7,602 nucleotides of DNA from Verrucomicrobiota bacterium (GTDB lineage: Bacteria; Verrucomicrobiota; Verrucomicrobiia; Chthoniobacterales; JAFAMB01): the NCBI GenBank assembly GCA_019241095.1, contig JAFAXJ010000043.1, positions 1-7,602 on the forward strand, given 5' to 3'. The stretch's first letter is position 1; the number at the start of each line of letters is the position of its first letter. Shown here piece by piece: positions 6,186 through 7,602 of the stretch. Below the pieces are notes generated by a model. The model saw only the letters and a list, made by a program, of their open reading frames with translations, was not told the DNA's origin and searched no databases. Position numbers and translations under genes: made by a program.

Positions 6186-6338
6186 GTGGGCTATAAAGTG
6201 CACGAGATCGAATCCCTTGAACAGCTGGTTACCCTACAGTACTTGGATGGCAGACTGGAGAGCTTTGAAATGAAGGTCAGTGCCAGGCTCCCCTTGCCAA
6301 GACGTTCTAACTCTGTTAGGGGTTTGTCTTTCCGGTGA
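6186..6338 (+). CDS. Short ORF or gene remnant overlapping the epimerase start
   Basis: A plus-strand frame from GTG 6186 (or GTG 6198, or ATG 6270) to TGA 6336-6338 encodes up to 50 residues, including IESLEQLVTLQYLDGRLESF, which reads like helical protein sequence. Its TGA overlaps the GTG start of the epimerase gene by the shared bases GTGA (6335-6338), the arrangement seen in translationally coupled genes. No good ribosome site precedes any of its starts, and its frame is closed by a TGA near 6099. It is therefore more likely the 3' remnant of a disrupted gene than an independent one. No function recognised. Confidence 0.22.
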   Translation: MGYKVHEIESLEQLVTLQYLDGRLESFEMKVSARLPLPRRSNSVRGLSFR

Positions 6339-7369
6339 AGGACGCAGTCGACGGCAGTGGCATAAACCTCAGATTTCAAGAGGAAGGGCGGTTAGAAGGA
6401 GCCGCCTGTGCGCCGAAAACATATCTTGTCACAGGCGGCACGGGTTTTCTCGGTCGAGCGCTCGTCGCGGCTCTAAAAGCCGACGGACGCGTTGCGCGTG
6501 TAGCCCGGAGGTTTCCCTGCAGCTACGGCGACACCTTCGTTGACTGCGACTTGGACGCGCCAGTTCAGGCTTGGCGCGAGGCAGCGGACGGTTGTGCGGG
6601 CGTATTTCACCTTGCCTGGGCTACCGTGCCGCGCACCGCGAATGACAATCCACTGGCTGACCTCGAAACCAATTTGGCAGGTACCGTGCGGCTCTTTGAG
6701 GCCGTGCATCATCTTCCTAATATCTCCGTTACATTTGTGTCCTCGGGTGGAACGGTGTACGGAAAAGCTCGAACTCTACCGGTTGCTGAGGACCATCCGC
6801 TCCAGCCGATGACAGCCTATGGTGTCTCTAAGGCAGCGGCAGAACATTATGCGCTTCTCTATCGTCGTCTGTGGGGGGTGGATATCCGTATTGTGCGCCT
6901 GAGTAATCCCTTTGGACCAGGCCAGGACATTAAAGGACAGCTCGGTGCAGCTTCAATTTTCGCGGCCCGTGCGCTGGAAGGGAAACCCATTGAAGTGTGG
7001 GGAGACGGGAGCGCTATCCGCGATTATATTTATGTTGACGACGCGATTTCAGGGCTTCTGGCTACCATGTCCGCCTCCCCTGATTGCTTTGGCTCCTTGG
7101 ATCCAGTTGTCAACATCGGTTCCGGGCGGGGCGTCTCGTTACAGGAGCTTATTTCGCTGCTCGAGCGCCTTTTGGATAAACCGATCAAAGTCGTTTACAA
7201 GCCGGCACGCGACTTCGATGTACCCGCGAACGTACTCGATATCACAAGGGCTCGCAGCCTTCTCGGCTGGAGTCCAAAGATAAGTCTTGAGGGGGGACTT
7301 TTAAGGCATGTTGCCTATCTTCAAGACAAGTTGTTTCAAGATAAGTCGTTAGCTGAGAGTGCGACTTAA
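6335..7369 (+). CDS. NAD(P)-dependent sugar epimerase/dehydratase (extended SDR family)
   Basis: A 344-residue Rossmann-fold enzyme expected to act on a nucleotide-linked sugar in the cytoplasm. The dinucleotide-binding motif TYLVTGGTGFLGR is at 29-41 (Gly34, Gly37, Gly40). Next come FHLAWATVPR, the active-site strand VTFVSSGGTVYG (132-143), and the catalytic YGVSK with Tyr162 and Lys166. Further on are RIVRLSNPFGPGQ (185-197) and RDYIYVDD (229-236), both typical of UDP-glucose 4-epimerase and dTDP-sugar dehydratase relatives. The exact substrate cannot be read from this. The only in-frame start is GTG 6335, with AGGGG 12 nt upstream. It adds about 28 residues ahead of the first strand, where relatives usually have fewer than ten. 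A methyltransferase gene follows after 20 nt, suggesting a surface-polysaccharide operon. Confidence 0.9.
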   Translation: MKDAVDGSGINLRFQEEGRLEGAACAPKTYLVTGGTGFLGRALVAALKADGRVARVARRFPCSYGDTFVDCDLDAPVQAWREAADGCAGVFHLAWATVPRTANDNPLADLETNLAGTVRLFEAVHHLPNISVTFVSSGGTVYGKARTLPVAEDHPLQPMTAYGVSKAAAEHYALLYRRLWGVDIRIVRLSNPFGPGQDIKGQLGAASIFAARALEGKPIEVWGDGSAIRDYIYVDDAISGLLATMSASPDCFGSLDPVVNIGSGRGVSLQELISLLERLLDKPIKVVYKPARDFDVPANVLDITRARSLLGWSPKISLEGGLLRHVAYLQDKLFQDKSLAESAT

Positions 7370-7389
7370 ACGATGGTGGGCCGAGCTGC

Positions 7390-7602
7390 GTGAAAAATGT
7401 AGAGCATAGCCGGCTACAGGAAGCGCTGACGGGCATAGTCCGACAAAGCAGCTCCGGAGCGCCGCCTGACGATCACCATTACTTGATTTTAAGCATCATC
7501 GACCGCTGGATGCGCCAACACGCAGTTCATGCTGTACGCGGAACACTACTCGATTACGGATGCGGGGGCCAACCGTATCGAGAGCTCTTCGGGCCATGCA
7601 TT
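7390..7602 (+). CDS. Class I SAM-dependent methyltransferase (3' end beyond window)
   Basis: The first 71 codons of a gene that runs off the right edge. The segment GTLLDYGCGGQPYRELFGP (residues 51-69) is motif I of Rossmann-type methyltransferases: the glycine-rich loop D55-x-G57-x-G59 that binds S-adenosylmethionine, in the DYGCGxxPY form common among methyltransferases of glycan clusters. The preceding 50 residues contain a predicted helical lead-in (YLILSIIDRWMRQHAV). GTG 7390 is the first start after an in-frame TGA (7354-7356); GGTGGG stands 9 nt upstream as a possible ribosome site. It lies 20 nt downstream of the sugar epimerase gene and is probably co-transcribed. The acceptor, a sugar hydroxyl or another group, cannot be deduced from this part. 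Confidence 0.82.
   Translation, partial: MKNVEHSRLQEALTGIVRQSSSGAPPDDHHYLILSIIDRWMRQHAVHAVRGTLLDYGCGGQPYRELFGPCI

Larger units (their letters stand above)
5386..6334. other. Gene-poor region between tRNA-Gly and the sugar epimerase gene
   Basis: About 950 nt without a convincing full-length gene on either strand. It contains a strong inverted repeat with an extra copy (5538-5598), a second small dyad (5597-5614), hairpins at 5665-5680, 5835-5849 and 5882-5895, and a 52-codon ORF with a good ribosome binding site (5748-5906). Protein-like stretches appear in different plus frames, for example SDSLLPATEQIVLSSDLAPF in the frame ending at 5991 and IESLEQLVTLQYLDGRLESF in the frame ending at 6338. 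Switching frames like this is what a decayed, frameshifted gene would look like. A long structured leader for the downstream sugar genes is the alternative. I recognise no transposase, integrase or phage gene. Confidence 0.6.

Noticed and set aside
6201..6218. Possible second copy of the tRNA-Gly 3' region (CACGAG...TCGAATCCCTT) as an attachment-site duplicate
   Set aside because: The match to 5355-5374 needs a 2-nt gap plus mismatches, does not extend to the tRNA 3' end, and no integrase is present; chance is the simpler explanation.
5386..6334. JUMPstart/ops element or CRISPR array ahead of the sugar genes
   Set aside because: No GGCGGTAGC-type ops sequence was found, and there is no series of regularly spaced repeats beyond the three-copy operator-like array.
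6191..6379. 62-codon minus-strand ORF
   Set aside because: No recognisable motif, no ribosome site, and it overlaps the start of the epimerase gene on the other strand.

Overview
The window reads as a chromosomal segment from an environmental bacterium of moderate GC content. Taxonomy can only be inferred. A PUR-domain protein beside RNase R, and a bacterial pyruvate, phosphate dikinase (PPDK) with an added N-terminus, would fit a Verrucomicrobia-like or related lineage, but nothing here settles it. The genes in the left part lack good Shine-Dalgarno sequences, while one small ORF in the right part has a near-perfect one.

Left part (1-5207, all minus strand). Three housekeeping genes follow one another in the order rnr, PUR-family gene, ppdK. 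RNase R (3084-5207) is complete, with helix-turn-helix, two cold-shock, RNB and S1 domains. After 172 nt comes a complete 70-residue single-repeat PUR-family nucleic-acid-binding protein (2699-2911). After another 265 nt comes ppdK, which is open without a break from its ATG at 2433 to the left window edge, giving 811 codons; roughly the last 120 residues lie outside. The 265-nt gap contains a plausible minus-strand promoter for ppdK, a pair of 8-bp direct repeats just upstream of it, and an unexplained nested dyad followed by a hairpin and T-run on the plus strand.

Middle (5208-6334). A complete tRNA-Gly with anticodon CCC and encoded CCA (5312-5385, plus) diverges from rnr. The next 950 nt have no convincing long gene. 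They hold a perfect 16-bp inverted repeat with a third partial copy, several short hairpins, a 52-codon ORF with a strong Shine-Dalgarno sequence, and short protein-like stretches in changing frames that suggest a decayed gene or a long leader.

Right part (6335-7602, plus strand). A complete NAD(P)-dependent sugar epimerase/dehydratase of the extended SDR family is followed 20 nt later by the start of a class I SAM methyltransferase that runs off the window. The pair looks like the start of a surface-polysaccharide or nucleotide-sugar operon. The change from RNA metabolism and central carbon genes to surface-sugar genes across a tRNA and a gene-poor stretch suggests the edge of a variable island, although no integrase or attachment-site duplication is visible.
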